DNA of 33,302 bases from the IMG/VR virus record IMGVR_UViG_3300042898_002578, positions 1-33,302 of that record; one strand, 5' to 3'. Source of the stretch: a virus. Position 1 is the first letter of the stretch; the number at the start of each line of letters is the position of its first letter. The translations under genes and the position numbers were made by a program. The notes below the pieces were generated by a model. That model made no database searches, was not told the DNA's origin, and saw only the letters and a program-made list of their open reading frames with translations. Shown here piece after piece: positions 17,273 through 25,196 of this stretch.

Positions 17273-18994
17273 TTATTCTTTGTCAACTGTCCTATTCTTT
17301 GGAACGTTAGCTCCATAGGCTTGGCTAACCAAAGTCTCTCTAATTTGCTGCTCTGCCATTAGGCTCTCAGCTTCTACAGCTGGGGCTTCAGGGTCAGTGC
17401 CCTGCTGACCAATTTGGCCATCTCCTAGCATGTCCCCATCGCCCATCATCATTGGGTCAACTGGGGTAGCTGTACCATCTGGGCTAGCCATAAAGCCTGT
17501 CATGTCCATAATCTGCTTTTGGACCTGTACCTTAACGAGGTTAAGAGCACCATCAGACTTAGCATCTTCAATAAGTTCTTTGCGAATCTCAACAAGCTTC
17601 TCTTCTGGGAACTCTTCTCCAAGAGCTCTAAGAGCGCCTTCTTTAGACTCAAGACCCATAGATAGCTTCTGAGCCAACTCGTTAAGAAGAACAATCTTGT
17701 CTAGAGGTAGCGGTGGTGGGAAGTGTGCGTAAGTTAAGTAGGTAATTGGGTCGTTAGGGTCTAGCTGAGTTAGCTGACCTTCTTTAATTGGACCGTCAAC
17801 GTCTGGGTTGTACTTAAGGGTTTCTGGTTCTTTTACCGCTAGGTTTAGCATTACTAGCTCGTTAACTCTTTCTAGACCCTTACCGTATACTGCAGTCTTC
17901 TGAGCCCAACGGTTCATCAAAGGCTGGAACTGAATGGAAAGTGCAACACCAGAGGTGTTAGAGATAGGCTGAGCCTGACCAAGAGCTGTCTCTGGAATGT
18001 TCATAAGTTCGTGCATAGACATCTTTAGTCTGTCTAGGTACTCAAGTGCTCCTTGGATACCTGCACCGCCACCTTCAAGGTTAAACACCTGAGCGTCTTT
18101 TGGAAGACCTCCCCAAACCTTCTTAGCACCCTTTTCAAGGTTAGAAGCTTTAGCACCCACGATTACAGTTACAGGAGCTGCGTGGTAGTTGATGATGTCT
18201 GCGATGTCTGTAGAGATTTCATTGTAAGCACGGTTAATTGTAATGATGTCGTGAGCGTCTGAAAGTCCCCAAGGAGAACCAGATACTGGAATGTTTGCAA
18301 TGTGTACGACAGGAATCTGTCCTAGTGGATTTGGTCTAGAGTCGATTAGCTCATCGTTAATGTACTCTTCAATAACATCATCAGTAAGAATTTCAGTGTA
18401 GGTAAACACTTGACGAGTACCTTCTAGGGATGTTCCCCAGAAACGGTACTTCTGCTTAAATCTAAGAAGACGGCTTCTATCGTGAGGGTGAAACTCAGGG
18501 AAAGCAAAAGCAGGGTTTAGTGGGAGAATACGTACACGTCCTGGGTGGAATCTTCCAACGCTGTCTTCCCAAGCTTCTTCGTAGGCTACCTTAACAAAGC
18601 AGTCACCAGTGATTCCACCAGTCTGCGACATCTCGTAGAGAACGTGCATCTTGTCGTTGTCGATTTCCCACACACGCTCTAGACGGTCAGGAACAATAGC
18701 TTCAGTTGCTTTAGGGCTACGGAAGTGAACTCCGTTACCAAAAGTAAATCGAGATAGATAGTCTAGAAACGCACGGTAGTAGTTGAGTGCAATCTGCATC
18801 TCACCTTGCTCACGGCGGTAACCCCAGTGATGACCAAGGTACATAGCCCAGTTAAGTGAGTAACGGTTTAGGCGAGGACCGTGGACCTCAAACTCTTCAT
18901 CAGCTAGTTCTACAAGACCTAGTGGAGAGATAGAAATTGTTAAGTCAGATGACGCAGCTCTATAACTCGGTGGGGAAAAATCAGCTACAGACAT
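17273..18994 (-). CDS. Portal protein
   Basis: A 573-aa protein with the portal order of motifs. The N-terminal part reads RYSLNWAMYLGHHWGYRREQGE, then LNYYRAFLDYLSRFTFGNGVHFR. The wing region contains TGGITGDCFVKVAYEEAW. The LGQIPVVHIAN and GLSDAHDIITINRAYNEISTDIADI segments are the strongly conserved core of phage portals, which bind the capsid vertex and the terminase. MNIPETALGQAQPISNTSGVALSIQFQPLMNRW resembles the portal crown and tunnel. The C-terminus is acidic with a Met/Gly/Asp tract (DPMMMGDGDMLGDGQIG). The start ATG overlaps the stop of the 75-aa gene. Family size (about 550-600 aa) agrees. Confidence 0.9.
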   Translation of the reverse strand: MSVADFSPPSYRAASSDLTISISPLGLVELADEEFEVHGPRLNRYSLNWAMYLGHHWGYRREQGEMQIALNYYRAFLDYLSRFTFGNGVHFRSPKATEAIVPDRLERVWEIDNDKMHVLYEMSQTGGITGDCFVKVAYEEAWEDSVGRFHPGRVRILPLNPAFAFPEFHPHDRSRLLRFKQKYRFWGTSLEGTRQVFTYTEILTDDVIEEYINDELIDSRPNPLGQIPVVHIANIPVSGSPWGLSDAHDIITINRAYNEISTDIADIINYHAAPVTVIVGAKASNLEKGAKKVWGGLPKDAQVFNLEGGGAGIQGALEYLDRLKMSMHELMNIPETALGQAQPISNTSGVALSIQFQPLMNRWAQKTAVYGKGLERVNELVMLNLAVKEPETLKYNPDVDGPIKEGQLTQLDPNDPITYLTYAHFPPPLPLDKIVLLNELAQKLSMGLESKEGALRALGEEFPEEKLVEIRKELIEDAKSDGALNLVKVQVQKQIMDMTGFMASPDGTATPVDPMMMGDGDMLGDGQIGQQGTDPEAPAVEAESLMAEQQIRETLVSQAYGANVPKNRTVDKE

Positions 18995-19221
18995 TAGTCG
19001 TCTCCAGGCTTACTCTTAAGTTCTCTTGCTCGTTCTGCAAATCTTTTTATAGCTTCTTTTCTTTCTTGAACTTCTTCGGAATCCTCAAACTTCCCGCCCA
19101 TCTCAAGATAACGCTTATGAACCCAGTGCGAAGCTCCTGGGCTCGGGTAAACACGATAACGTGCTTTTGCTTGCATTACTACCATAGCGTAAAGCTTTTC
19201 GTTGGTAGGTACGTCTGCCAT
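18994..19221 (-). CDS. Small conserved phage protein between terminase and portal
   Basis: A 75-aa protein with a helix-rich body. The core KARYRVYPSPGASHWVHKRY, then LEMGGKF, recalls the short phage proteins with an AKxxxxVYPSxxAxxWxxxxYxxxGG pattern that are common in actinobacterial and marine phages. The C-terminal part is a charged helix (ERKEAIKRFAERARELKSK). A nucleic acid or packaging role would fit its place next to the portal, but that is inference. It is translated immediately before the portal gene with a one-base overlap. Confidence 0.65.
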   Translation of the reverse strand: MADVPTNEKLYAMVVMQAKARYRVYPSPGASHWVHKRYLEMGGKFEDSEEVQERKEAIKRFAERARELKSKPGDD

Positions 19222-19242
19222 TAATACTCCTCAAGGCCAAGT

Positions 19243-19278
19243 TCTCGGCCTTTACTAATCTAGTAGTAAAAGCCGAGA
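19243..19278 (-). terminator. Hairpin after the 131-aa gene
   Basis: A 15-bp stem (19243-19257 with 19264-19278) and a 6-nt loop. In minus-strand RNA all positions pair with one G.U. In plus-strand RNA that position is C.A. It starts 14 nt after the stop of the 131-aa gene. A terminator or stabilising 3-prime hairpin for that gene is likely. Confidence 0.7.
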
Positions 19279-19292
19279 GCTGTAAGGCTAAA

Positions 19293-19688
19293 TTAGTCGT
19301 TTACGACTGTTGGATTGTTGCGCATCTGACGACCGCCAGAAACAACCCTAGTCTCGATAACTTGCTCAGAGTTCTTTCCGAAAGAACCATGTGCAAACTC
19401 ACCAAGGAAGGTTGGTGCTTCAATCCATGCAGCTGAACCTACGTGAGCACGCTCAGATAGAGTTTCAGCAGCTGGCTTCTGCCAAACTGGAGCATTACGG
19501 TTTGGACGGCCAGGAGCAGCTGCAAAGCCGTTCTGGATTCCAACCTGGAAATCGTTAGGTACGTCGGTGTCTGTTGCTACGCCTTCTTCAAAACGTAGTG
19601 GTCCACGACGCTCTGCGTTGCCAGACATCTTCATTTCATATGCCTGTGGTGAACGCTCTGGGAACTGTGGTGCAGGGCTGATACCCAT
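19293..19688 (-). CDS. Unknown phage protein, possibly virion-associated
   Basis: A 131-aa Pro/Gly/Asn-rich protein with little predicted helix. Visible segments are MGISPAPQFPERSPQAYEM, PAAETLSERAHVGSAAWIEAP and EFAHGSFGKNSEQVIETRVVSGGR. No family recognised. It has a strong ribosome binding site (AAGGAG, 5-6 nt before ATG), is followed by a strong hairpin, and its codons resemble those of the major capsid gene. All of this suggests a well-expressed virion protein. It lies between the large terminase and the 75-aa protein. Confidence 0.65.
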   Translation of the reverse strand: MGISPAPQFPERSPQAYEMKMSGNAERRGPLRFEEGVATDTDVPNDFQVGIQNGFAAAPGRPNRNAPVWQKPAAETLSERAHVGSAAWIEAPTFLGEFAHGSFGKNSEQVIETRVVSGGRQMRNNPTVVND

Positions 19689-19781
19689 GGGAACTCCTTA
19701 ATGTTAAAAATGGAAAACTGCAGTATTTCCTCTAACAGTTTCCCTGTTTATTGCTACTTTTGCACCCTTAACTAAAAACTT

Positions 19782-21407
19782 TTAGAAAAATGGTGAAGTA
19801 GTTGATTGAATCTCTGGCATGACTAATTCTTGTGTCAAAGAACATGCTATCGCAATACTGTCCACAAAGTCATCGTGAGCGTAGGTCTCTTTTGGCGCGG
19901 CAACGCTAAAGTTAGGCCCCTTAAAGTGCACTTCGGCATCTGTCATTTGCTGTATAAATCTCTTGTGAACCCTAAGCCTTCTGGTCTTAGCGTGGTTAGG
20001 GTAAGTAATAGAGCGCCTTTGGATTAGAGACTGTAAGTGCTTAAATCGCTTTGACTGCTCAGTAGGGCTTGAGGTTAATGGGATTACTTCTGCCCTAGGA
20101 AGCAAGATTTTTAATCTTTGAGCTACTGCGTCACCAACACCGTTAGCGTCAACGCCGATAGCAAGAACATCGTAATTGCTAAGGAAATTAACAATTTGGA
20201 AGTATTGCTCTTCCCAGTCATCTCCCTGTAATTCCAACCAGTTAAGGACTCTGTGGTCAAAATAGCCAAATTCATCTGGACGGTCCCAGTCAACCCAGAC
20301 AACTGTGACCACAGTGGAGTCCATCTTTCTAGCAGGGTCGATTCCGACCACAACAGGGGTTTTATGCCAGACTTTGACGAGTTCTTGAGACGTATCACCA
20401 AGCTCATCCATGACGCTAGAGGAGACAAACATTCCTCGTTCAAGAAGCCATTTGCAGTTGTACGACATCTGGAACTCATCGGACTCTTCTCCAATTCTTA
20501 ACATTTCTTTTTTAATAAACTTTTGGTAATCAGGGTTTACTTTTGATACGTCTTTCCAGTCCCACTGGAAGTGGTTTTGCTTAGCTCCCCTACCAGTTGC
20601 TTTTCTTTTGTTTAGCTGGATAGCTCTATAGAAGTTATTTTTGCTTGTTGTTGGTGTACCTGTCTTAATCATTGTACCTGCGTAGTACGCCAACATAGGT
20701 GATATAGATTTAGAAACTGTAAAGTCGTCTGCTTCTTGACACTCGTCAATTACGATAACGTGGAAAGACTTAGACTCAATTTTTGCTCTTGGGTTAGCTG
20801 TCATCATGGTAATAGTAGAGCCAGACCGCATAAGCTTTATCTGTCTGGTTACTCCACCAACACGCTTGGTAGTGTCATCAATTTCTGGGTCACCCAGTAC
20901 CTCTAGTGCACGCTCAGATGTGAGCCTAGTAACAGTTCTACCAAACAGTGTTTCTGCCTGTGATTCAGTAGGTGCAAACATTCCTACCCATAGACCCTCT
21001 TTAAACTTACCTAGAAGGTCTGGGTACAACTTAGCTAGCAAAGGAAGAATAACCATTAAAGTCGCTAGTACATCAGAGACAGTCTCTGTCTTACCTGACT
21101 GTCTTGATGCAAGAGCTGTAATTTCTTCACCATCATTAATTATGACTGACTCAATAACACGTCTTGCCAATGGCTTTTGGTATGGGTGAAGGTCATGCCC
21201 AACAAGAACTACCATAAAGCTCATGATTTTATCTATGAGTTTATTAACGAACTCTTTAGTTAGTTCGTCTTCTTCCTCTTCTTCGTCAAACTCGTTAGGA
21301 AGGACATGCTCTTCTCCAGAAAAGAACTCAGGGTTAATTTCTTCAAACTGGTAGTCTTCTTCACTGGGATAATCAGTTATTTCTTCGAACTGTGGTTCGT
21401 CAGACAT
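19782..21407 (-). CDS. terL: Terminase large subunit
   Basis: A 541-aa DNA packaging motor. The first 50 residues are strongly acidic (EEEEEDELTKEF). The ATPase domain has Walker A SRQSGKT (101-107), a FAPTESQAETLFGRT adenine-binding region (144-158), Walker B VIVIDE (217-222, catalytic E222) and coupling motif TGTPT (249-253). The RNase H-like nuclease domain shows the acidic triad: D356 in GIDPARKMDST, D420 in IGVDANGVGD and D512/D516 in HDDFVDS. The length fits large terminases that work with a separate small subunit. No small subunit is recognised in the window. It starts 8 nt before the stop of the 80-aa gene. Confidence 0.95.
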   Translation of the reverse strand: MSDEPQFEEITDYPSEEDYQFEEINPEFFSGEEHVLPNEFDEEEEEDELTKEFVNKLIDKIMSFMVVLVGHDLHPYQKPLARRVIESVIINDGEEITALASRQSGKTETVSDVLATLMVILPLLAKLYPDLLGKFKEGLWVGMFAPTESQAETLFGRTVTRLTSERALEVLGDPEIDDTTKRVGGVTRQIKLMRSGSTITMMTANPRAKIESKSFHVIVIDECQEADDFTVSKSISPMLAYYAGTMIKTGTPTTSKNNFYRAIQLNKRKATGRGAKQNHFQWDWKDVSKVNPDYQKFIKKEMLRIGEESDEFQMSYNCKWLLERGMFVSSSVMDELGDTSQELVKVWHKTPVVVGIDPARKMDSTVVTVVWVDWDRPDEFGYFDHRVLNWLELQGDDWEEQYFQIVNFLSNYDVLAIGVDANGVGDAVAQRLKILLPRAEVIPLTSSPTEQSKRFKHLQSLIQRRSITYPNHAKTRRLRVHKRFIQQMTDAEVHFKGPNFSVAAPKETYAHDDFVDSIAIACSLTQELVMPEIQSTTSPFF

Positions 21408-21642
21408 TCATAGACCGTTTCTTAAGCTCTTTGATTATTGCTGTTAAAGCTTCTGCTCCTAGAGCGGCCTCTTCTAAAGCGTAATCACTCTTGTCCCTTT
21501 GCCAGTGGGTGACTTCTTTCCCAATAACAAATAAAGCATTCTCCGCCCACATCACTAGGTCGTGAGTCGCTATGGTCGCAACTCTCTTCTCCATCTTTGT
21601 CTGGTGCTGGTGTCCACCCTTTTTCTTTTGAAAAATCTTCAT
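21400..21642 (-). CDS. Small helical phage protein overlapping the gene before it
   Basis: Up to 80 aa in a frame different from the 132-aa gene that precedes it. The C-terminal 50 residues (MWAENALFVIGKEVTHWQRD, then LEEAALGAEALTAIIKELKKRS) look like a genuine amphipathic helical phage protein. The AxxxxxVGxxxxxxxR and LGAE patterns recur in short genes near terminase in actinophages. The start is unclear. ATG codons at 21642, 21594 and 21552 all lack good ribosome binding sites. Depending on the choice, the overlap with the 132-aa gene is 158, 110 or 68 nt. The end overlaps the terminase start by 8 nt. A small-terminase-like function cannot be shown. Confidence 0.55.
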   Translation of the reverse strand: MKIFQKKKGGHQHQTKMEKRVATIATHDLVMWAENALFVIGKEVTHWQRDKSDYALEEAALGAEALTAIIKELKKRSMNV

Positions 21643-21883
21643 CTGTTAGTATCCGCATTTCTAGAGCCGAACTGAGCGCCTCTTCCTCGTTTTTTATACC
21701 TGTCCACTTACCTAACACTAGTGCCTTATTAAGTGGAAGTCTTACTATTATAGGTGTAGCTGAGCGAAAGGGCTCAGCAATTTCTTGTGTCCAACCGCGA
21801 ACATATAGCTTCCAACCCCATTTTACTGGGAAATCAATGTATTGGAAGAATCTTTCTGGTCCGATTTCGTGTACCTTTGGCAT
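21485..21883 (-). CDS. Unknown phage protein with possible C-terminal zinc site
   Basis: A 132-aa protein. The N-terminal half is beta-like (RFFQYIDFPVKWGWKLYVRG and SATPIIVRLPLNKALVLGKW). The C-terminus has C102-x-H104 and C116-x-x-C119 (ESCDHSDSRPSDVGGECFIC), which could bind one zinc ion. The family is not recognised. It is 10 nt from the KTSC-protein gene and its last 50 codons are read in a second frame by the 80-aa gene. That the zinc-like residues fall inside the overlap suggests that both frames are under selection. Confidence 0.65.
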   Translation of the reverse strand: MPKVHEIGPERFFQYIDFPVKWGWKLYVRGWTQEIAEPFRSATPIIVRLPLNKALVLGKWTGIKNEEEALSSALEMRILTDEDFSKEKGWTPAPDKDGEESCDHSDSRPSDVGGECFICYWERSHPLAKGQE

Positions 21884-21893
21884 GTAGTCCTAA

Positions 21894-22589
21894 TTATTTA
21901 CTGGGGTTCTTTCCACCATTAGAAGGGTTGGCTCCCCCTCGTTTTGGTGTTTTTGCTCGTAAAGCTCTTTGGGCTTTTAGTGTAGCAGTTTTTCCTAAAC
22001 GCTTAACATTTAGGGACGGTTCGTTTCTTTGTTGGTTAGGCGCTCTATACGCACGCTTGCTTTGGAATCTAAGCTGGGCTTCTCGTGCCGCAGTATAGAT
22101 AGCAGCAGTAACTCTAGCATCTACAGCTGACAGGTCAGCTGGATATCCCATCCCAAATACTTTTTCGTTAATCCAAGGTCTACCTTTAGAAATAGAAGCT
22201 TGGAAGTTTAACCACTCACCCTCAGACACATTATCGTAGTTCCAAAGAGTTCCATCTCTAAATACAACTGTTAGAACTTTCCTAGAAGCGTCATAACCTG
22301 CGGCTACAGTTCTTGGTCTAGATACGTTAGTGGTTGAAGTTGGTATGTCTGTTAGCTCAGCTGGAGCATCGGGGAAGTCTATATCAAATTGAAAATCATC
22401 ATCTATTAAGTCATCGCCCATGTCGATAATGTTTTTAGGTGCATAAAACCTAGTTGGGTCTTGCTCAACATCGTATTTTCCGTATGGAACAACTGGTCCA
22501 ACAGAAGTCGCATCATTTTTAACTCCAGCTTGGTTAAGCTTAGCTTTTAACTTAGCTTCTTCATAGGGGTCGTTACCTGTGTATGCCAT
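21894..22589 (-). CDS. KTSC-domain protein
   Basis: A 231-aa protein. Residues about 90-145 match the KTSC domain pattern: AAGYDASRKVLTVVFRDGTLW, then NYDNVSEGEWLNFQASISKG with RPWINEKV. KTSC domains bind or sense nucleic acid or act next to RNA ligase and lysyl-tRNA synthetase-like proteins. In phages they often appear alone with unknown function. The N-terminal 80 residues are acidic and Pro-rich (IDMGDDLIDDDFQFDIDFPD). The C-terminus is basic (KSKRAYRAPNQQRNE, RGGANPSNGGKNPSK), which would suit DNA binding. The ATG at 22589 has no ribosome binding site and lies just after a terminator hairpin. A -10-like TAGACT sits 6-11 nt before it, so a leaderless start is possible. Confidence 0.75.
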   Translation of the reverse strand: MAYTGNDPYEEAKLKAKLNQAGVKNDATSVGPVVPYGKYDVEQDPTRFYAPKNIIDMGDDLIDDDFQFDIDFPDAPAELTDIPTSTTNVSRPRTVAAGYDASRKVLTVVFRDGTLWNYDNVSEGEWLNFQASISKGRPWINEKVFGMGYPADLSAVDARVTAAIYTAAREAQLRFQSKRAYRAPNQQRNEPSLNVKRLGKTATLKAQRALRAKTPKRGGANPSNGGKNPSK

Positions 22590-22612
22590 GACTACAGTCT
22601 ACAATAAAAGTA

Positions 22613-22646
22613 AAAGACCGCGCTCCCCTAAAGGAGCACGGTCTTT
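22613..22646 (-). terminator. Rho-independent terminator after the PASTA protein gene
   Basis: A 14-bp stem (22613-22626 with 22633-22646) with a 6-nt loop. In minus-strand RNA it pairs fully with one U.G and is followed by UUUUACUUUUAUU. In the plus strand the same position is a C.A mismatch. It lies 14 nt after the PASTA gene stop and before the KTSC gene. Confidence 0.8.
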
Positions 22647-22659
22647 AGTACTTTAGCTA

Positions 22660-23319
22660 TTAGCTAGCTGCAGCGAAAGCAACGATTGTGATGGCTGCGC
22701 CAACTGCAATCGTGTTAGCTCCTGCGGCAACTGACTGGGTCTTTACAGTTCCAGCTACACCTGTTAGTCCAGCAACAGTAAGTTCTGCTGTTGATAGGGC
22801 ACCTGAAGTGGTGGTGGTGAAGGACACTGTGTTAGTAGCAACTGCAGTAACTGTCCAAGTACCGTTAAGAGCGGTGTCTGGGGAAGCTAGGGTTGCAACA
22901 GTAATCTTGGTACCTACTGGGTACTTAGCTCCTGCACCAGTTGAGGTGATGGTTGCGGTGGTACCTGTACGGGAAACTGCTGTAATTGTTGATGCAGCAT
23001 TAGTTGCTGCAGTTCCAACAGTTACTACTAGACCGTCATCCTCAAGGATGTCAGTTGCGTTAGCGGTGGTCTGACCAATAACGCTAGGAACTACGATGTA
23101 GCCAGCGCCTTCGGCACCAGCAACGCCTGGGTTGTATAGCGGGTAACCATTCCAGCCTTCGTAAGCAATGCTGTGGTTGTCTAGTGCTGGGTTAAGAAGT
23201 ACGGTCTGACCGTTTTCTTCACGTTCGTCGTTTGGCTGCATAGGAATGTTTCCCCATACAAAGTCGACGGCTACGTTACCTGCAGTGTCGAGCAGGTTTC
23301 CGTTCTCATTTACTGCCAT
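22660..23319 (-). CDS. PASTA-like protein with inserted beta domain
   Basis: A 219-aa protein. Residues 76-102 (VVPSVIGQTTANATDILEDD, then GLVVTVG) are the first half of a PASTA domain. Residues 188-215 (VAGTVKTQSVAAGANTIAVG, then AAITIVAF) read as the second half (VxxQxPxAGxxVxxGxxITI). Between them, at about 103-187, is an extra beta unit with VGTKITVATLASPDTALNGT and WTVTAVATNTVSFTTTT, of the same phage repeat type as in the 496-aa adaptor. The N-terminus (IPMQPNDEREENGQTVLLNP) has no signal peptide. PASTA domains bind peptidoglycan stem peptides or muropeptides. In a phage virion they could contact the cell wall. Strong hairpin and Ala/Thr/Gly-rich composition suggest a virion protein, but which structure is not known. 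Confidence 0.7.
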   Translation of the reverse strand: MAVNENGNLLDTAGNVAVDFVWGNIPMQPNDEREENGQTVLLNPALDNHSIAYEGWNGYPLYNPGVAGAEGAGYIVVPSVIGQTTANATDILEDDGLVVTVGTAATNAASTITAVSRTGTTATITSTGAGAKYPVGTKITVATLASPDTALNGTWTVTAVATNTVSFTTTTSGALSTAELTVAGLTGVAGTVKTQSVAAGANTIAVGAAITIVAFAAAS

Positions 23320-23365
23320 AATATTTATCTTTCTCTAGAGTTGTATCCCCGTGCACTGGGGGGTT

Positions 23366-23608
23366 TTATTCTTCTTCTTCATTCTCACAGTAGTGAGAAT
23401 TAAGTTCTTCTTCGTACAGGATATCTCCGCAGTCCCGACAACGGAACATACGAACATCATCTAGTGCTTCGTGTAAAGAGTCCGAGTGTTCGTATTCATA
23501 CTGTACAGGATTTTGTTCAAGAATTTCTGGCGAAAATGGTCCATGTGCTCTATATGCTGATTTGGGTACTTCGTGACCTTGAACCGCAAATTTACGTACT
23601 AAAGGCAC
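23366..23608 (-). CDS. Small zinc-ribbon-like protein
   Basis: An 80-aa protein. The C-terminal third has MFRCRDCGDILYEEELNSHYCENEEEE, that is C-x-x-C ... H-x-x-C, a likely single zinc finger, followed by an acidic tail. The N-terminal part (VRKFAVQGHEVPKSAYRAHG, then PFSPEILEQNPVQYEYEHSD) is not recognised. It overlaps the 99-aa gene upstream by one base (TAATG form), so the two zinc proteins are probably made together. Nucleic acid or protein binding is inferred from the finger only. Confidence 0.7.
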   Translation of the reverse strand: MPLVRKFAVQGHEVPKSAYRAHGPFSPEILEQNPVQYEYEHSDSLHEALDDVRMFRCRDCGDILYEEELNSHYCENEEEE

Positions 23609-23907
23609 TATTTGTCCTCTGGTACCTCTGGAGCGTCTTCTTCAGTTTCTTCTAGTACAACTTCAGGCTCTTCTACTTCTTCTACTACAACTGGTGGGGT
23701 AGAAGTCTTCTTTTTACTTGACTTAGAAGCTTCGACCTCAACAGGGGATGAAATGTTTAAAGCCTCAACTACACGGTCAGAGTACTCACGTGACTTTAGG
23801 AACTTAGGTAGGTCATTAGCGCAGTAGCTCTTGCTATAGCTATCGGTGATTAAGTAGGTGTACACTGCTTCGTTTGAGCAGTTTACGCATTTTGCAACAG
23901 TAGTCAT
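23608..23907 (-). CDS. Small zinc-binding protein with acidic tail
   Basis: A 99-aa protein. The first 40 residues carry C-x-x-C ... Y-C (KCVNCSNEAVYTYLITDSYS and KSYCANDLPKFLK), a treble-clef-like or knuckle-like zinc site with a possible fourth ligand at D or H outside view. This pattern (CVNCxxEAVYTY ... YCAxxLPxFL) recurs in short phage proteins. The rest is a Lys-rich hinge (SKSSKKKTST) and a Val/Glu/Pro tail of about 35 residues. It is tightly linked to both neighbours by one-base overlaps. The role is unknown. Confidence 0.7.
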   Translation of the reverse strand: MTTVAKCVNCSNEAVYTYLITDSYSKSYCANDLPKFLKSREYSDRVVEALNISSPVEVEASKSSKKKTSTPPVVVEEVEEPEVVLEETEEDAPEVPEDK

Positions 23908-24239
23908 TATCTTCCTCTTGGTGTTTTAGCTCTATTAGCTAGAGTCCTAGGTCTAGTAGGACGTGACGAACTTCTAGTTGGTTTACCGCTAGAAGTTTTA
24001 GGCCTAATTGTTGGTTTAACAACAGTGGCTTTAGGTGTAGTTTTTTTAGTAGTTTTTCTAGCTGCTTTTCTAGCTGCATCGGAAGCAGCAGCTTTGTTGT
24101 AGTCATCAGCTCGTTTTTTTGCTTTATCTTTTAAAACTTTTTGAATAGGCTTGTTAATAGCGGCCCCCATAATCCCAGCAGCAGCTACTAGTTTAGCAAC
24201 TCCCTGATTATCGCTTCTAATTCCTGGTGCATCATTCAT
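23907..24239 (-). CDS. Basic small protein
   Basis: A 110-aa protein. A short hydrophobic segment (VAKLVAAAGIMGAAINKPIQKV) near residues 14-35 is followed by a strongly basic Lys/Arg/Thr/Ser/Pro-rich tail (AARKAARKTTKKTTPKATVV and SSSRPTRPRTLANRAKTPRG). The composition is like that of DNA-binding histone-like tails. The hydrophobic start could be a membrane or amphipathic helix. No family recognised. The one-base overlaps to both neighbours place it in the lysis and membrane cluster operon. Confidence 0.55.
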   Translation of the reverse strand: MNDAPGIRSDNQGVAKLVAAAGIMGAAINKPIQKVLKDKAKKRADDYNKAAASDAARKAARKTTKKTTPKATVVKPTIRPKTSSGKPTRSSSRPTRPRTLANRAKTPRGR

Positions 24240-24589
24240 TAGTCTATTCTCCTCTCAATTTTGTCAATTCGACTGTCTAAACCGTCAAATCTTTGGTTGC
24301 CTTCTTCTAGCCTTGTTTCAATACGGTTCACTACATCTTTGATAGATTTACCGCCGTTTGGACGAACCTCTAGTTTTACGGTTTGCAGGCCGCTTTCTAG
24401 CTTTTCTAATCTAGCAATAACGCCTGGAATCTTAGCTCTTCCATCGTCGTGGTTGTCGCCTTTCCAATCTCGCATGAAGTCGTTCCAACCAATTGAGAAC
24501 TTCCAGAGTGAGAAGAGGACGCCAAGCGCAAAGGCAATCCCACCACCAATTAGGGTAATTTGTCCAGCTAATAATGCTGCAGGCTCCAT
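24239..24589 (-). CDS. DUF2746-like membrane coiled-coil protein
   Basis: A 116-aa protein. One transmembrane helix (about 8-32, GQITLIGGGIAFALGVLFSLW) is followed by a charged soluble coiled coil (ARLEKLESGLQTVKLEVRPN, then VVNRIETRLEEGNQRFDGLD and SRIDKIERRID). This layout, with a single N-terminal anchor and the VRPNGGKSIKDVVNRIETRL core, matches the DUF2746 type of actinobacteriophage proteins encoded in lysis cassettes. A holin or holin-regulator role is plausible but unproven. Confidence 0.7.
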   Translation of the reverse strand: MEPAALLAGQITLIGGGIAFALGVLFSLWKFSIGWNDFMRDWKGDNHDDGRAKIPGVIARLEKLESGLQTVKLEVRPNGGKSIKDVVNRIETRLEEGNQRFDGLDSRIDKIERRID

Positions 24590-24615
24590 TTAGGGCTCCT
24601 AAGGCTATCTGTAAA

Positions 24616-24885
24616 TTACTTCTTTACAGATTTCTTTACAGGGGCCTTTTTAGCTGTTGCTGACTTAGCTGCTTTGTCTACTTCTTCAGCACTTGGTACG
24701 ATACCAAAAGCTGGGTCATTAGGGTTTACTGCTCTAAGAATAACTGGCAACAGTGCTGCTACTAGAGACCATGCTAGGTCTAGTGGGTCTGTAACTCCAG
24801 CTAGGTAAAGCGCAGAAGCTGCACCTAGAATGCTTCTTCCATAAGAGGCTAGAGCTGGTTTTAGTTGTGCGATAAGGGATTCCAT
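24616..24885 (-). CDS. Holin-like small membrane protein
   Basis: An 89-aa protein with two hydrophobic segments, about 12-32 (ALASYGRSILGAASALYLAG) and 37-52 (LAWSLVAALLPVILRA). They are followed by NPNDPAFG, a motif known from r1t-type phage holins, and a Lys/Ala-rich basic tail (KAAKSATAKKAPVKKSVKK). It has two membrane helices, short length, a charged C-terminus and lysis-gene neighbours. One of three holin candidates here. Confidence 0.6.
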   Translation of the reverse strand: MESLIAQLKPALASYGRSILGAASALYLAGVTDPLDLAWSLVAALLPVILRAVNPNDPAFGIVPSAEEVDKAAKSATAKKAPVKKSVKK

Positions 24886-24980
24886 GATTCTCCTAGTGTT
24901 AAATGTACCTAACGATTGTCTCTTATTATCCGTTATTTTTCAGGGGGAATTGAAATTAAAAGATAATACAAGCAAATTAG

Positions 24981-25196
24981 TTACTTAGTTTTAGAGCTTT
25001 TAGGCTTTTCTTCAGACTCTTCTTTTTCGTAGCGGAAAAATGGGAAGGTAATTACCCATAGTGCAAGGGTGACTAGAATTAAGTTACCAACCAGTTCTCT
25101 AGCAGAACCTTCAAGAACAAGCCAGGCAACAAACATGCCAAGCAATGTCCAAGACTGCTCTATAGTATCTTTAGCTAATGCTGATAAGAATTTCAT
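24981..25196 (-). CDS. Small membrane protein, possible holin partner
   Basis: A 71-aa protein with two hydrophobic helices (about 13-31, WTLLGMFVAWLVLEGS; and about 35-52, LVGNLILVTLALWVITFPFF) joined by a short loop. A basic and acidic tail follows (RYEKEESEEKPKSSKTK). The layout is of holin type. It lies between the 89-aa holin-like gene and the 443-aa secreted protein gene, 11 nt from the latter. Function inferred from architecture and position. Confidence 0.6.
   Translation of the reverse strand: MKFLSALAKDTIEQSWTLLGMFVAWLVLEGSARELVGNLILVTLALWVITFPFFRYEKEESEEKPKSSKTK

Noticed and set aside
19710-19743. Imperfect hairpin between terminase and the 131-aa gene
   Set aside because: The stem is short and bulged with a large loop; an alternative 5-bp hairpin uses the same bases. 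Support too weak to list as a feature.
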